In this document: positions 6,344-14,850 of the stretch, in pieces | How positions within the stretch are numbered: the first letter of the stretch is position 1 | How the letters are laid out: every line of letters begins with the position of its first letter | Source: a virus | IMG/VR virus record: IMGVR_UViG_3300025108_000180 | Span: 1 to 35,624 of that record | Length of the DNA stretch: 35,624 bases | Direction: 5' to 3' (one strand) | Position numbers and translations under genes: made by a program | The notes under the pieces: model-generated | Seen by the model: only the letters and a program-made list of their open reading frames with translations | Database searches by the model: none | Told to the model about the DNA's origin: nothing

Positions 6344-6563
6344 GGAGTTAATTAAAGTGGCAGAAGAAAAGATCGTTGACTCAGAAGATGATTTATCAGC
6401 TGACAGACTTAAAAATGCTGCCGCAACTAAAAAATTAGCTATATTCGATGCTTTTGAAATACTTGCTAGAATAGAAGAGGAAGATGAAAGATTAAATGAA
6501 AACCCAAAAGAAGCTAAGGAAGAAAAAGCTTTTAGGGGTTTTGCAGAAGGAAGATCTAGATAA
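6288..6563 (+). CDS. Small terminase subunit candidate
   Basis: 91 residues, nearly all helical and strongly acidic in the second half: GQKAVKELIKVAEEKI, DRLKNAAATKKLAIFDAFEI and LARIEEEDERLNENP. It lies immediately before, and overlaps by one base (TAATG), the large terminase gene. It starts 56 bases inside the preceding gene. The position fits the DNA-recognition (small) subunit of the packaging motor, which sets the genome cutting point, but no clear helix-turn-helix is visible, so the evidence is mainly synteny. Alternative: a small accessory packaging protein. Confidence 0.55.
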   Translation: MNTKDTKKSIILAGQKAVKELIKVAEEKIVDSEDDLSADRLKNAAATKKLAIFDAFEILARIEEEDERLNENPKEAKEEKAFRGFAEGRSR

Positions 6564-8773
6564 TGTACGAACAAACCTTAGTAGCAGTATTAAAAGACTA
6601 TATTAAACCTAAGATATTAAAAAGGTTAAACAGGTATAAGAAATGGGAGTACGGCTATAACGAAGAACATGATGTAGTTGTAATTAGTAGAACTGGACAG
6701 ATAGGAGAGATTTACGAAATACAAGGAGTAAAAATAGCATTGCCAAAAAAAGATGATGTTGTTAAATTTGAAGGAGACAAGTGGAAACACATGGGATACC
6801 CAAAAGAGCTTTCAAAAATAAAATCGGTATTTGATTGGGATGAATACCCTTCACAATTTAAAGAAAAGTGGTATGACTATATTGATACAGAATTTAAAAG
6901 GCGTGAAGAAGGTTTTTGGTTTTTTAATAAAGACAAGCCTTCTTATATTACTGGTACTCACTACATGTACTTGCAGTGGTCCAAGATTGATGTTGGGGCA
7001 GCAGACTTTAGGGAATCAAACAGATTATTCTTTATATTCTGGGAAGCTTGTAAATCAGATGTTCGTTGTTACGGAATGTGCTATCTTAAGAACAGACGGT
7101 CAGGGTTTTCTTTCATGGCCTCAGGCGAAACGGTTAATCAAGCTACAATATCAACAGACTCCAGATTCGGCATTTTATCAAAGTCTGGTCCAGATGCAAA
7201 GAAGATGTTCACAGATAAAGTTGTACCCATCTCGGTTAATTACCCGTTCTTCTTCAAACCAATCCAGGACGGTATGGATAGGCCAAAAACAGAACTCGCC
7301 TATAGAGTCCCGGCGTCCAAATTTACGAGAAAAAAGCTTGATACGAACGAAAAGATCCAAGAGATTACCGGTCTCGATACCACGATCGACTGGAAGAACA
7401 CCGGGGACAACTCGTACGACGGTGAAAAATTAAAACTATTAGTTCACGATGAAAGTGGTAAATGGGAAAGACCTACAAACATATTAAATAACTGGAGGGT
7501 TACAAAAACCTGTTTGAGATTAGGTTCAAAAATTATAGGTAAGTGTATGATGGGTTCAACATCAAATGCTTTAGATAAGGGTGGTGAGAACTTTAAAAAA
7601 CTATATTATGACTCCGACGCAACAAAAAGAAATGCAAATGGACAGACTCGTTCGGGACTCTATAGCTTGTTCATTCCTATGGAATGGAACTACGAAGGCT
7701 ACATTGATTCTTATGGATTTCCTGTATTTGAAACGCCAAAAAAACCAGCTGAAGGACCTGACGGATCGCCTATAAAGCAAGGTGTAATTGAATACTGGAA
7801 CAATGAAGTTGAAGGATTAAAAGGAGATCAAGATGGTTTAAACGAATACTACCGTCAGTTTCCAAGAACAGAGCAACACGCTTTTAGAGATGAAGCAAAG
7901 CAATCTCTGTTTAACTTAACAAAGATATACGAACAAATAGATTATAACGAAGACCTTAGGAATACATCGATAATAACCACTGGAAGTTTTATGTGGGAAA
8001 ACGGTGTTAAAGATACTAAGGTTATATTTGTGCCAAACAAAAACGGTAGATTTAACATTAGTTGGGTACCACCTGTACAAATGCAAAATAGAGTTATAGT
8101 AAAAGGTAATACAAAATATCCAGGTAACGAACACTGTGGTGCTTTTGGGTGTGACAGTTATGATATATCAGGTACAGTTGATAAGAGAGGTTCTAATGGA
8201 GCCTTACACGGTTTAACTAAGTTTAGCATGGAGGATGTTCCGCCTAACAGATTCTTTTTAGAATATATAGCTAGGCCTCAAACTGCTGAGATATTTTTTG
8301 AAGATGTATTAATGGCTTGCATATTTTATGGTATGCCAATACTTGCGGAAAACAATAAACCTAGATTACTGTATCATTTTAAAAGAAGAGGTTATAGAGG
8401 CTTTTCAATGAACAGACCTGATAAAAGATTAAACAAATTATCTATAACTGAAAAAGAAATTGGTGGTATACCAAACTCCAGTGAAGATATAAAACAAGCA
8501 CACGCAGCAGCTATAGAATCATATATAGAAACTTGTGTTGGGCGAACGGAAGCCGGTTATGGTGATATGTACTTTCAAAGAACATTAGAAGACTGGGGTA
8601 AATTCAATATAAACAATAGAACAAAGCATGATGCTTCTATAAGTTCTGGTTTAGCGATAATGGCTTGTAACAAAAACTTATATGCACCGGTTAGCCCAGT
8701 GCAAAAAAAGGTTTACGATTTAGGAATTAAAAGATATGACAATAGAGGTTCTACGTCTAAAATATTAAGATAA
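6563..8773 (+). CDS. terL: Terminase large subunit (packaging ATPase/nuclease)
   Basis: 736 residues. The ATPase half has YLKNRRSGFSFMASGET (about 173-190) as a Walker A variant with the adenine/phosphate Arg-Ser-Gly-Phe-Ser, and KLKLLVHDESGKW (about 288-300) as Walker B with catalytic Glu. FFNKDKPSYITGTHYMYLQW upstream is the usual lead-in. The C-terminal half is an RNase H-like nuclease: HCGAFGCDSYDISG (about 522-536) holds the first acidic residues and TKHDASISSGLAIMA places a late metal ligand at D690. The enzyme docks on the portal, drives DNA into the prohead with ATP and cuts concatemers. The length is near the upper range for the family. Codon and base usage changes sharply at about 7260-7425, between Walker A and B, see findings. 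The portal gene begins right after its stop. Confidence 0.93.
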   Translation: MYEQTLVAVLKDYIKPKILKRLNRYKKWEYGYNEEHDVVVISRTGQIGEIYEIQGVKIALPKKDDVVKFEGDKWKHMGYPKELSKIKSVFDWDEYPSQFKEKWYDYIDTEFKRREEGFWFFNKDKPSYITGTHYMYLQWSKIDVGAADFRESNRLFFIFWEACKSDVRCYGMCYLKNRRSGFSFMASGETVNQATISTDSRFGILSKSGPDAKKMFTDKVVPISVNYPFFFKPIQDGMDRPKTELAYRVPASKFTRKKLDTNEKIQEITGLDTTIDWKNTGDNSYDGEKLKLLVHDESGKWERPTNILNNWRVTKTCLRLGSKIIGKCMMGSTSNALDKGGENFKKLYYDSDATKRNANGQTRSGLYSLFIPMEWNYEGYIDSYGFPVFETPKKPAEGPDGSPIKQGVIEYWNNEVEGLKGDQDGLNEYYRQFPRTEQHAFRDEAKQSLFNLTKIYEQIDYNEDLRNTSIITTGSFMWENGVKDTKVIFVPNKNGRFNISWVPPVQMQNRVIVKGNTKYPGNEHCGAFGCDSYDISGTVDKRGSNGALHGLTKFSMEDVPPNRFFLEYIARPQTAEIFFEDVLMACIFYGMPILAENNKPRLLYHFKRRGYRGFSMNRPDKRLNKLSITEKEIGGIPNSSEDIKQAHAAAIESYIETCVGRTEAGYGDMYFQRTLEDWGKFNINNRTKHDASISSGLAIMACNKNLYAPVSPVQKKVYDLGIKRYDNRGSTSKILR

Positions 8774-11182
8774 ATGAAAATACAAACAAATACCGATAGT
8801 TCTTTTCCTAACCAGGTTGTTAGCGACGAAGTAAAAGCTAGTTATGATTACGGTTTACAAGTCTCTAGAGCTATTGAACAGGAATGGTTCAACCAAGGAA
8901 GGAGTAACGGTAATAGATATTTAAATAATTGGAATAGCTTTCATTCATTACGGTTATATGCAAGAGGGGAGCAATCAATACAAAAGTATAAAGACGAGTT
9001 GTCTATAAATGGTGATTTATCTTATCTTAATTTAGATTGGAAACCTATACCGGTTATATCAAAGTTTGTTGATATTGTTGTAAACGGAATGTCAAACAAG
9101 TCATATGATATAAATGCGTTTGCTCAAGATCCCTTTTCTGTAAAAAGCAGGACTGATTATGCGGCAGCCGTGGAGCAGGATATGAATACAAGACCTATGC
9201 TTGAAAACATTCAGCAAGAATTAGGTATGAATATGGCTCTTACGGGAAACTTAGATCAATTACCTGAAGATAAAGAAGAGTTAGATGTACACTTACAGAT
9301 GACTGCTAAACAAAATGTTGAAATCGCTGAAGAAGAAGTTATAAACAATGTCTTAGAGTTTAACAAATATAACCAAATAAAAAAACGTTTAGCTCACGAT
9401 TTAACAACTATAGGTATTGGGGCTGTTAAAACATCATTTAACAAATCAGAAGGAATTGTTACTGATTATGTTGATCCTGCTAATATGATTTATTCATACA
9501 CAGAGGATCCAAACTTTGAAGATGTATATTATGTAGGCGAGGTGAAATCTATATCTTTATCAGAACTTAAAAAACAATTTCCATCAATATCACCAACTGA
9601 GTTAGAAAAAATACAAGATATGCCGGGTAATTCCCAGTATGTAACTAATTGGGGTAATTACGATGCTAATACTATTCAAGTTTTATACTTTGAATACAAA
9701 ACATATTCAGACCAAGTATTTAAAATAAAGAAAACAGATCAAGGATTAGAAAAGACGTTAGAAAAACCTGACACATTTAATCCTCCAGCTAATGATAACT
9801 TTGAAAGAATATCTAGAACAATAGAAGTTTTATATACTGGTGCAAAAGTGTTAGGTACAAATATTATGTTAGAATGGAAGCTAGCAGAAAATATGACAAG
9901 ACCTACGGCCGATACTACAAAAGTAATGATGAATTATTGTATATCCGCGCCTAGAATGTATAAAGGACGTATAGAGTCTATAGTTAGTAAGATTACTAGC
10001 TTTGCTGATATGATTCAAATAACACACCTTAAACTACAACAAGTAATGTCTAGAATAGTACCAGATGGTGTATTCTTAGATATGGATGGTTTAGCGGAAG
10101 TTGACTTAGGCAACGGTACAACATACAATCCAGCTGAAGCATTGAACATGTACTTTCAAACAGGTTCTGTTGTAGGTAGATCACTTACTCAAGACGGTGA
10201 ATTAAATAGAGGTAAAGTGCCTGTACAGGAATTATCATCTTCAAGCGGTCAAGCAAAAATACAAAGTTTAATAGGTACATACCAGTATTATCTACAAATG
10301 ATAAGAGATGTAACCGGGTTAAATGAAGCAAGAGATGGTAGCGCACCTAGTAAAGATTCTTTAGTAGGGTTACAAAAAATGGCAGCTAACGCTTCTAATA
10401 TTGCAACCAAGCACGTATTAGATTCTTTGTTATACTTAACAGTCAGAACGTGCGAAAATATAAGTTTAAAAGTAGCTGACGTTATAGAAAATCCTTTAAC
10501 GGAGAATGCTTTAACAAACGCTATCAGCACATTCAATACTAAAACTCTTGAGGAGCTAATGAATTTGCAACTGCATGACTTTGGTATTTATTTAGAATTA
10601 GAACCAGAAGAGGAGGAAAAAGCTTTGTTAGAACAAAACATACAAGTAGCTCTACAAACACAATCAATTGCTCTTTCTGACGCAATTGATATTAGGCAAA
10701 TAAAAAATATAAAGTTAGCTAATCAATTTTTGAAGCTTAGGCAAAAACAAAAAATAAAAAGAGAACAAAAACAACAACAAGCTAATATTCAAGCACAAGC
10801 ACAAGCAAATGCTCAAGCGTCTGAAAAAGCCGCAATGGCAGAAGTGCAAAAACAACAAGCACTTACTCAAGAGAAAGTAAGTATAGAACAAGCCAAGTCA
10901 CAGTTTGAAATACAAAGAATGCAAACTGAAGCTCAAATAAAAAGAGAGTTAATGGCTGAAGAGTTTAATTTCAATATGCAGTTAGCTCAAATAAGAGCAA
11001 ATGCGGATGGTGCTAAAGAAAAAGAAATTGAAGATAGAAAAGATAAAAGAATAAAAATGCAGGGATCTCAACAGTCCGAGTTAATACAGCAAAGACAAAC
11101 AGAGGGATTACCTAAAAACTTTGAATCATCAGGAAATGATGTGTTAGGTGGATTCGGAATAGAAGAGTTCGGTCCTAGCTAA
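8774..11182 (+). CDS. Portal protein
   Basis: 802 residues, directly abutting terL (TAAATG), the standard place. The N-terminal part holds RLYARGEQSIQKYKDELSI and YLNLDWKPIPVISKFVDIVV, the clamp/stem lead-in typical of podovirus and crAss-type portals; the centre (about 205-530) is mixed alpha/beta; about 480-520 (SSSSGQAKIQSLIGTYQYYL onward) precedes the long helix. The C-terminal 630-740 is a Gln/Ala-rich coiled coil (ANIQAQAQANAQASEKAAMA), perhaps the barrel or crown that reaches into the head. Twelve copies form the channel at one capsid vertex, through which terminase pumps DNA and to which the connector rings attach. Assignment rests on size, position and sequence pattern. Confidence 0.88.
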   Translation: MKIQTNTDSSFPNQVVSDEVKASYDYGLQVSRAIEQEWFNQGRSNGNRYLNNWNSFHSLRLYARGEQSIQKYKDELSINGDLSYLNLDWKPIPVISKFVDIVVNGMSNKSYDINAFAQDPFSVKSRTDYAAAVEQDMNTRPMLENIQQELGMNMALTGNLDQLPEDKEELDVHLQMTAKQNVEIAEEEVINNVLEFNKYNQIKKRLAHDLTTIGIGAVKTSFNKSEGIVTDYVDPANMIYSYTEDPNFEDVYYVGEVKSISLSELKKQFPSISPTELEKIQDMPGNSQYVTNWGNYDANTIQVLYFEYKTYSDQVFKIKKTDQGLEKTLEKPDTFNPPANDNFERISRTIEVLYTGAKVLGTNIMLEWKLAENMTRPTADTTKVMMNYCISAPRMYKGRIESIVSKITSFADMIQITHLKLQQVMSRIVPDGVFLDMDGLAEVDLGNGTTYNPAEALNMYFQTGSVVGRSLTQDGELNRGKVPVQELSSSSGQAKIQSLIGTYQYYLQMIRDVTGLNEARDGSAPSKDSLVGLQKMAANASNIATKHVLDSLLYLTVRTCENISLKVADVIENPLTENALTNAISTFNTKTLEELMNLQLHDFGIYLELEPEEEEKALLEQNIQVALQTQSIALSDAIDIRQIKNIKLANQFLKLRQKQKIKREQKQQQANIQAQAQANAQASEKAAMAEVQKQQALTQEKVSIEQAKSQFEIQRMQTEAQIKRELMAEEFNFNMQLAQIRANADGAKEKEIEDRKDKRIKMQGSQQSELIQQRQTEGLPKNFESSGNDVLGGFGIEEFGPS

Positions 11183-11187
11183 TAAAC

Positions 11188-11212
11188 AATTATTTAATTA
11201 TATTATATTATG
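11188..11212 (+). promoter_or_regulatory. 25-nt leader, copy 1, ending in the scaffold start codon
   Basis: A/T-only sequence except for the final G of the ATG, identical base for base to 13902-13926. It runs from AATTATTTAATTATATTA to the ATG. It contains no Shine-Dalgarno sequence, so it may be a translation initiation signal, a promoter, or both. Confidence 0.6.
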
Positions 11213-12325
11213 TCAGAAGTAAAACAAGAAGGGGATTTTAAAATCAAATCCAAGAAAACAAGTCCTAAAAATTTAGGCAATCAATCTAGCGAGCCTATAA
11301 AGGTTAACATAGACGAAGTGAAAGAACCAGTAGCTGAAGAAGCTGCTAAGGTAGTAATACCAGATGTCAAAGAAGAGCCTGTTGTAGTCGTTAGCGATAC
11401 ACAGAACGATACTGCACAAGATGGTATTATAGAAATTGTAGAAGAAGAAACTGCTCAAGAGCCTGAAAAAGTTATTGAACAACAAATTCAGCCAGCAGCT
11501 GAACAAAGAGTGTTACCAGAAAACATAGAAAAACTTGTTACTTTTATGGAAGACACAGGTGGAACAGTAGAAGATTACGTTAGATTAAATGCAGACTACT
11601 CAAGTGTTGATGATAAAACACTATTAAAAGAATATTATAAACAAACAAAACCTTATCTAGAATCAGATGACGTTAGCCTACTATTAGAAGACTACGATTA
11701 CGACGAGGACTTAGATGAGGAAAGAGATATACGCAAAAAGAAAATTGCGTTTAAAGAAGAAGTTGGAAAAGCTAAAAGCTTTTTGGAAAAAACCAAGAGT
11801 AAATATTACGACGAAATCAAGTTGAGACCCGGCGTTACTCAGGAACAACAAAAAGCAACAGATTTTTTCAATCGATATCAAGAAGATCAGAAGATAGCTG
11901 AGCAACAGCATTCGGACTTTAAATCAAAAACAAATGATTACTTTACTAATGACTTCAAAGGTTTTGACTTCAATGTGGGTGAAAAAAAGTTTAGATACGG
12001 TTTACAAGATCCTAATAAAGTTGCAGAAAACCAATCAAGTATTAACAATTTCGTAGGAAAGTTTCTTGACGATAGCGGTAATATAAAAGACACGAAAGGT
12101 TATCACAAAGCTATTTACATTGCTTCAAATGCCGACAAGATTATTAATCATTTTTATGAACAAGGAAGAACAGATGCTACTAAAGAAATAGTTAGTAGTT
12201 CTAAAAATCCTAGCGCAGAGCCAAGGCAAACTAGCTCAAGTGAGTTTGTAAATGGAATAAAAATTAAGTCAGTAAGCGGTCCTGATTCTTCTAAAATTAG
12301 AATAAAAACAAAAAAATTTAACTAA
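11210..12325 (+). CDS. Putative scaffold / capsid assembly protein
   Basis: 371 residues between portal and major capsid genes, the usual scaffold position. The first 110 residues are highly acidic and Val/Glu/Pro-rich (KVVIPDVKEEPVVVVSDTQN), with little order; a helical charged core follows (DEERDIRKKKIAFKEEVGKA); about 245-310 has an ordered region, FNVGEKKFRYGLQDPNKVAE and NFVGKFLDDSGNIKDTKGYH; and the end is short and basic (KIRIKTKKFN), as expected for a capsid-binding tail. Scaffold proteins shape the prohead and leave or are cleaved before packaging. No protease motif is seen in it; the nearest phage protease candidate is the HEMVH protein at 1762-2070. Its leader is shared with the gene at 13924. 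Confidence 0.75.
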   Translation: MSEVKQEGDFKIKSKKTSPKNLGNQSSEPIKVNIDEVKEPVAEEAAKVVIPDVKEEPVVVVSDTQNDTAQDGIIEIVEEETAQEPEKVIEQQIQPAAEQRVLPENIEKLVTFMEDTGGTVEDYVRLNADYSSVDDKTLLKEYYKQTKPYLESDDVSLLLEDYDYDEDLDEERDIRKKKIAFKEEVGKAKSFLEKTKSKYYDEIKLRPGVTQEQQKATDFFNRYQEDQKIAEQQHSDFKSKTNDYFTNDFKGFDFNVGEKKFRYGLQDPNKVAENQSSINNFVGKFLDDSGNIKDTKGYHKAIYIASNADKIINHFYEQGRTDATKEIVSSSKNPSAEPRQTSSSEFVNGIKIKSVSGPDSSKIRIKTKKFN

Positions 12326-12339
12326 AAAAAATTAAAATT

Positions 12340-13785
12340 ATGGCTTTAGACCCACAGTTTGGAAGCTTAGTTCCAACACAGAAAAAACAATTACTAGAAG
12401 GTAATTATTTAAACTTTACAGGAGACGCTGCAGGAGGCGATCCAGTAAACAACTTTGCACAACAGTACTTACCAGAAATCTATGAAGCTGAAGTAGAGCG
12501 TTATGGAAACAGAACCTTAGGTGGTTTCTTAAGAATGGTAGGAGCTGAAATGCCAATGACTTCTGATCAAATAATTTGGTCTGAACAAAATAGATTACAC
12601 ATTTCTTATGATAATGTAGATGCGACAGGTGTAGATACTTTAGACATCAATATAGGAGCAGGTGTTGAAAATGTAGTATCACCAGGTTCAACAATTGTAG
12701 TGACTAACGGAGCTACTGGAGCTGAATTAAAGTGTTACGTTACAGCATCTGGAGCATCACTTGGTACTCCAACAGGTATATTGACTGTAAAACCATACAC
12801 TCAAGCTAACTTAGGATTTACCGATCCAGGTGATATCGATTTTGTAACTGGTTCGCCAACACTTAAGATTTTCGTATATGGATCTGAGTATGCAAAAGGA
12901 ACTGGAGATGAAAACAGAATTTCTGTTGAGCCTTCTTTCACTCAATACTCTAACTCTCCTATTATCATTAAGGACAAGTATGCAATCAATGGATCTGACA
13001 CTGCTCAGATTGGATGGGTTGAAGTAGCTACTGAGTCTGGTCAAGGTGGTTTCTTATGGTACTTGAAAGCTGAATCTGAAACAAGATTACGTTTTGAGGA
13101 CTACTTAGAAATGGCTATGGTAGAAGGTGAATTAAAATCGACTACTTCTACTTTAAATGATAAAGTTAAAGGTACTGAAGGTCTTTTCGCGGCTATTAAA
13201 GAGCGTGGAAATGTACTAGATGGATTTGAAGCCGCTAGTGGATTAGCTGACTTTGATGCAATACTTGCAAACCTAGACACACAAGGAGCTATTGAAGAAA
13301 ACATGTTATTCTTGAATAGACAAACTTCTTTAGACTTTGACGATATGTTAGCTGGAGTTGGTGCTGGTTCAGTATATGCTGGTGGTAGTTCTTTTGGTGT
13401 ATTTGAAAACTCTGAAGAAATGGCATTAAATTTAGGTTTCTCTGGATTCAGAAGAGGTTCTTATGACTTCTACAAAACTGACTGGAAATACTTAAACGAT
13501 GCTTCTACTCGTGGAGGTGCTGGAACAAGCGCTATTGACGGTGTATTAGTACCTGCTGGAACTTCTACAGTTTACGATCAAATATTAGGAACTAACATCA
13601 GAAGACCTTTCTTACACGTAAGATATAGAGCTTCTCAAGCTGATGATAGAAGAATGAAAAACTGGATCACTGGATCTGTAGGTGGCGCTGCTACTTCTGA
13701 TTTAGATGCGATGGAGATTCACTTCTTATCTGAAAGATGTTTAGTAACTCAAGCTGCTAATAACTTCGTGTTATTCACAAGCTAG
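12340..13785 (+). CDS. Major capsid protein
   Basis: 481 residues in the scaffold-to-connector gap. The beginning (ALDPQFGSLVPTQKKQLLEG and VNNFAQQYLPEIYEAEVERY) is of the type found in podovirus and crAss-like capsid proteins, and the protein has few Lys-rich low-complexity parts and many Gly/Ser/Thr beta stretches consistent with an HK97 fold. Residues about 85-185 (GVENVVSPGSTIVVTNGATG onward) look like an inserted beta domain, perhaps on the capsid surface. Codon choice shifts towards GGA, TCT, AAC and TTC, as in highly expressed genes. The gene has a simple A/T leader, and a hairpin follows it, which suggests it may be uncoupled from downstream genes to give more capsid protein. Confidence 0.88.
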   Translation: MALDPQFGSLVPTQKKQLLEGNYLNFTGDAAGGDPVNNFAQQYLPEIYEAEVERYGNRTLGGFLRMVGAEMPMTSDQIIWSEQNRLHISYDNVDATGVDTLDINIGAGVENVVSPGSTIVVTNGATGAELKCYVTASGASLGTPTGILTVKPYTQANLGFTDPGDIDFVTGSPTLKIFVYGSEYAKGTGDENRISVEPSFTQYSNSPIIIKDKYAINGSDTAQIGWVEVATESGQGGFLWYLKAESETRLRFEDYLEMAMVEGELKSTTSTLNDKVKGTEGLFAAIKERGNVLDGFEAASGLADFDAILANLDTQGAIEENMLFLNRQTSLDFDDMLAGVGAGSVYAGGSSFGVFENSEEMALNLGFSGFRRGSYDFYKTDWKYLNDASTRGGAGTSAIDGVLVPAGTSTVYDQILGTNIRRPFLHVRYRASQADDRRMKNWITGSVGGAATSDLDAMEIHFLSERCLVTQAANNFVLFTS

Positions 13786-13808
13786 TAGCAATCAATTTTA
13801 TGTAGTAG

Positions 13809-13835
13809 TTACCCTTGTTGAACTGACAGGGGTAA
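13809..13835 (+). terminator. Hairpin after the major capsid gene (weak terminator or attenuator)
   Basis: TTACCCTTGT (13809-13818) pairs with ACAGGGGTAA (13826-13835), ten base pairs with one G-T wobble and the loop TGAACTG. It begins about 23 bases past the stop. No strong T-run follows, so partial termination or mRNA end protection is more likely than a full stop. Confidence 0.6.
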
Positions 13836-13849
13836 TTATTACTCTTATA

Positions 13850-13891
13850 TGACAATAGCCTACTACTATTATATATAGCTAGCTAATGTCA
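13850..13891 (+). other. Second inverted repeat downstream of the capsid gene
   Basis: TGACAATAGC (13850-13859) and GCTAATGTCA (13882-13891) are inverted with a single mismatch, separated by 22 bases that include the palindrome-like TATATATAGCTA. It may be a processing hairpin or a protein-binding site just before the repeated 25-nt leader. Confidence 0.4.
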
Positions 13892-13901
13892 TCATTTTAA
13901 A

Positions 13902-13926
13902 AATTATTTAATTATATTATATTATG
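13902..13926 (+). promoter_or_regulatory. 25-nt leader, copy 2, ending in the start codon at 13924
   Basis: Identical to 11188-11212. Because the hairpins at 13809-13891 precede it, this copy could serve as a fresh promoter/ribosome-loading site for the genes after the capsid gene. Confidence 0.6.
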
Positions 13927-14784
13927 GCAGCAAATGCAAAAAAGCCTACAGTTAAAAAACCTGTAGCAAAAAAAGAAAAAGTACAAGAGCAAGAAATAGT
14001 GCAAGAGCAAGAAATAATTACTGCTCCAAAAGAACAAGAACCAACTAAACCAAGTTGGGAAATTAAAGACAGAATGTATTTCGTAAAAGGGCAATCACCT
14101 TTAACATACACTATATCCGCTAGACACAGCAGAAAGAACCCTTTATTATATTTTGATGAAGAAAAAGGGATGCAAAGAGAACTTAGATACGCGACAAATC
14201 AAAACTCTCCTTTTGCAGACGAACAAAAAGGACAATCAACACTAGGACATATTATGTTCAAAGATGGTGCTTTGTTTGTTAAAAAAGAACAACAAAATCT
14301 ACAAAAATTACTATCTTTATATCATCCGCTATTAAACAAAAAGTATTATGAACATAATCCGGTAGCTATAGCACATGATGAATTAGAAGATTTAAATGTT
14401 CAAGTAGATGCAATGATCGCAGCTAGAACAATGGACATTGATGACGCTGAAGCAATACTTCGTGTAGAACTAGGATCCAAGGTTTCAAGCATGACAACTA
14501 AAGAACTAAAAAGAGATTTAATGTTATTTGCTAAAAAATCTCCAGATTTATTTATGGATTTAGCAAGTGATGATAATGTTCAATTAAGAAACATAGCTAT
14601 AAAAGCTTCTGAAATGGGTATTATTAAATTGTCACAAGATCAAAGAACATTTACCTGGGGATCAAACGGTAGAAAATTAATGACTGTACCTTTTGATGAA
14701 AATCCTTACTCTGCAATGGCAGCTTACTTTAAAACCGACGAAGGTGTAGAAGTTTATAGGTCAGTAGAGAAAAACTTAGAATAA
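13924..14784 (+). CDS. Head-associated protein, unknown
   Basis: 286 residues directly downstream of the capsid gene. Residues 1-40 are a Lys/Glu/Gln/Pro low-complexity tail with the internal duplication VQEQEIVQEQEI (18-bp DNA repeat). The rest is ordered and helical: MYFVKGQSPLTYTISARHSR, RELRYATNQNSPFADEQKGQ, QKLLSLYHPLLNKKYYEHNP, DDAEAILRVELGSKVSSMTT. The position fits a head-completion, head-vertex or decoration protein. I associate this kind of protein with the same place in crAss-like and marine podovirus genomes, but no function is established that I know of. The highly charged N-terminus could be flexible and contact DNA or scaffold. Confidence 0.65.
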   Translation: MAANAKKPTVKKPVAKKEKVQEQEIVQEQEIITAPKEQEPTKPSWEIKDRMYFVKGQSPLTYTISARHSRKNPLLYFDEEKGMQRELRYATNQNSPFADEQKGQSTLGHIMFKDGALFVKKEQQNLQKLLSLYHPLLNKKYYEHNPVAIAHDELEDLNVQVDAMIAARTMDIDDAEAILRVELGSKVSSMTTKELKRDLMLFAKKSPDLFMDLASDDNVQLRNIAIKASEMGIIKLSQDQRTFTWGSNGRKLMTVPFDENPYSAMAAYFKTDEGVEVYRSVEKNLE

Positions 14785-14802
14785 CATGTAATATTAATAT
14801 TA

Positions 14803-14825
14803 GCTGGTCACTTTCCGTGGCTGGC
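14803..14825 (+). terminator. Hairpin in 66-bp gap before the ring protein (possible weak terminator)
   Basis: GCTGGTCAC (14803-14811), loop TTTCC, and GTGGCTGGC (14817-14825) form nine pairs including three G-T wobbles. It stands out as GC-rich in an A/T-rich gap. No T-run follows, so mRNA processing or attenuation is equally possible. Confidence 0.45.
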
Positions 14826-14850
14826 TGGTATTATAATAAAAAAATAAATA

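Noticed and set aside
6831-7433. 200-codon open frame overlapping terL on the same strand
   Set aside because: It lies entirely inside the Walker A/B region of terL in another frame; the translation is Arg/Ser/Gln-rich without domain pattern. It is open because the local base composition is higher in GC, not because it codes.
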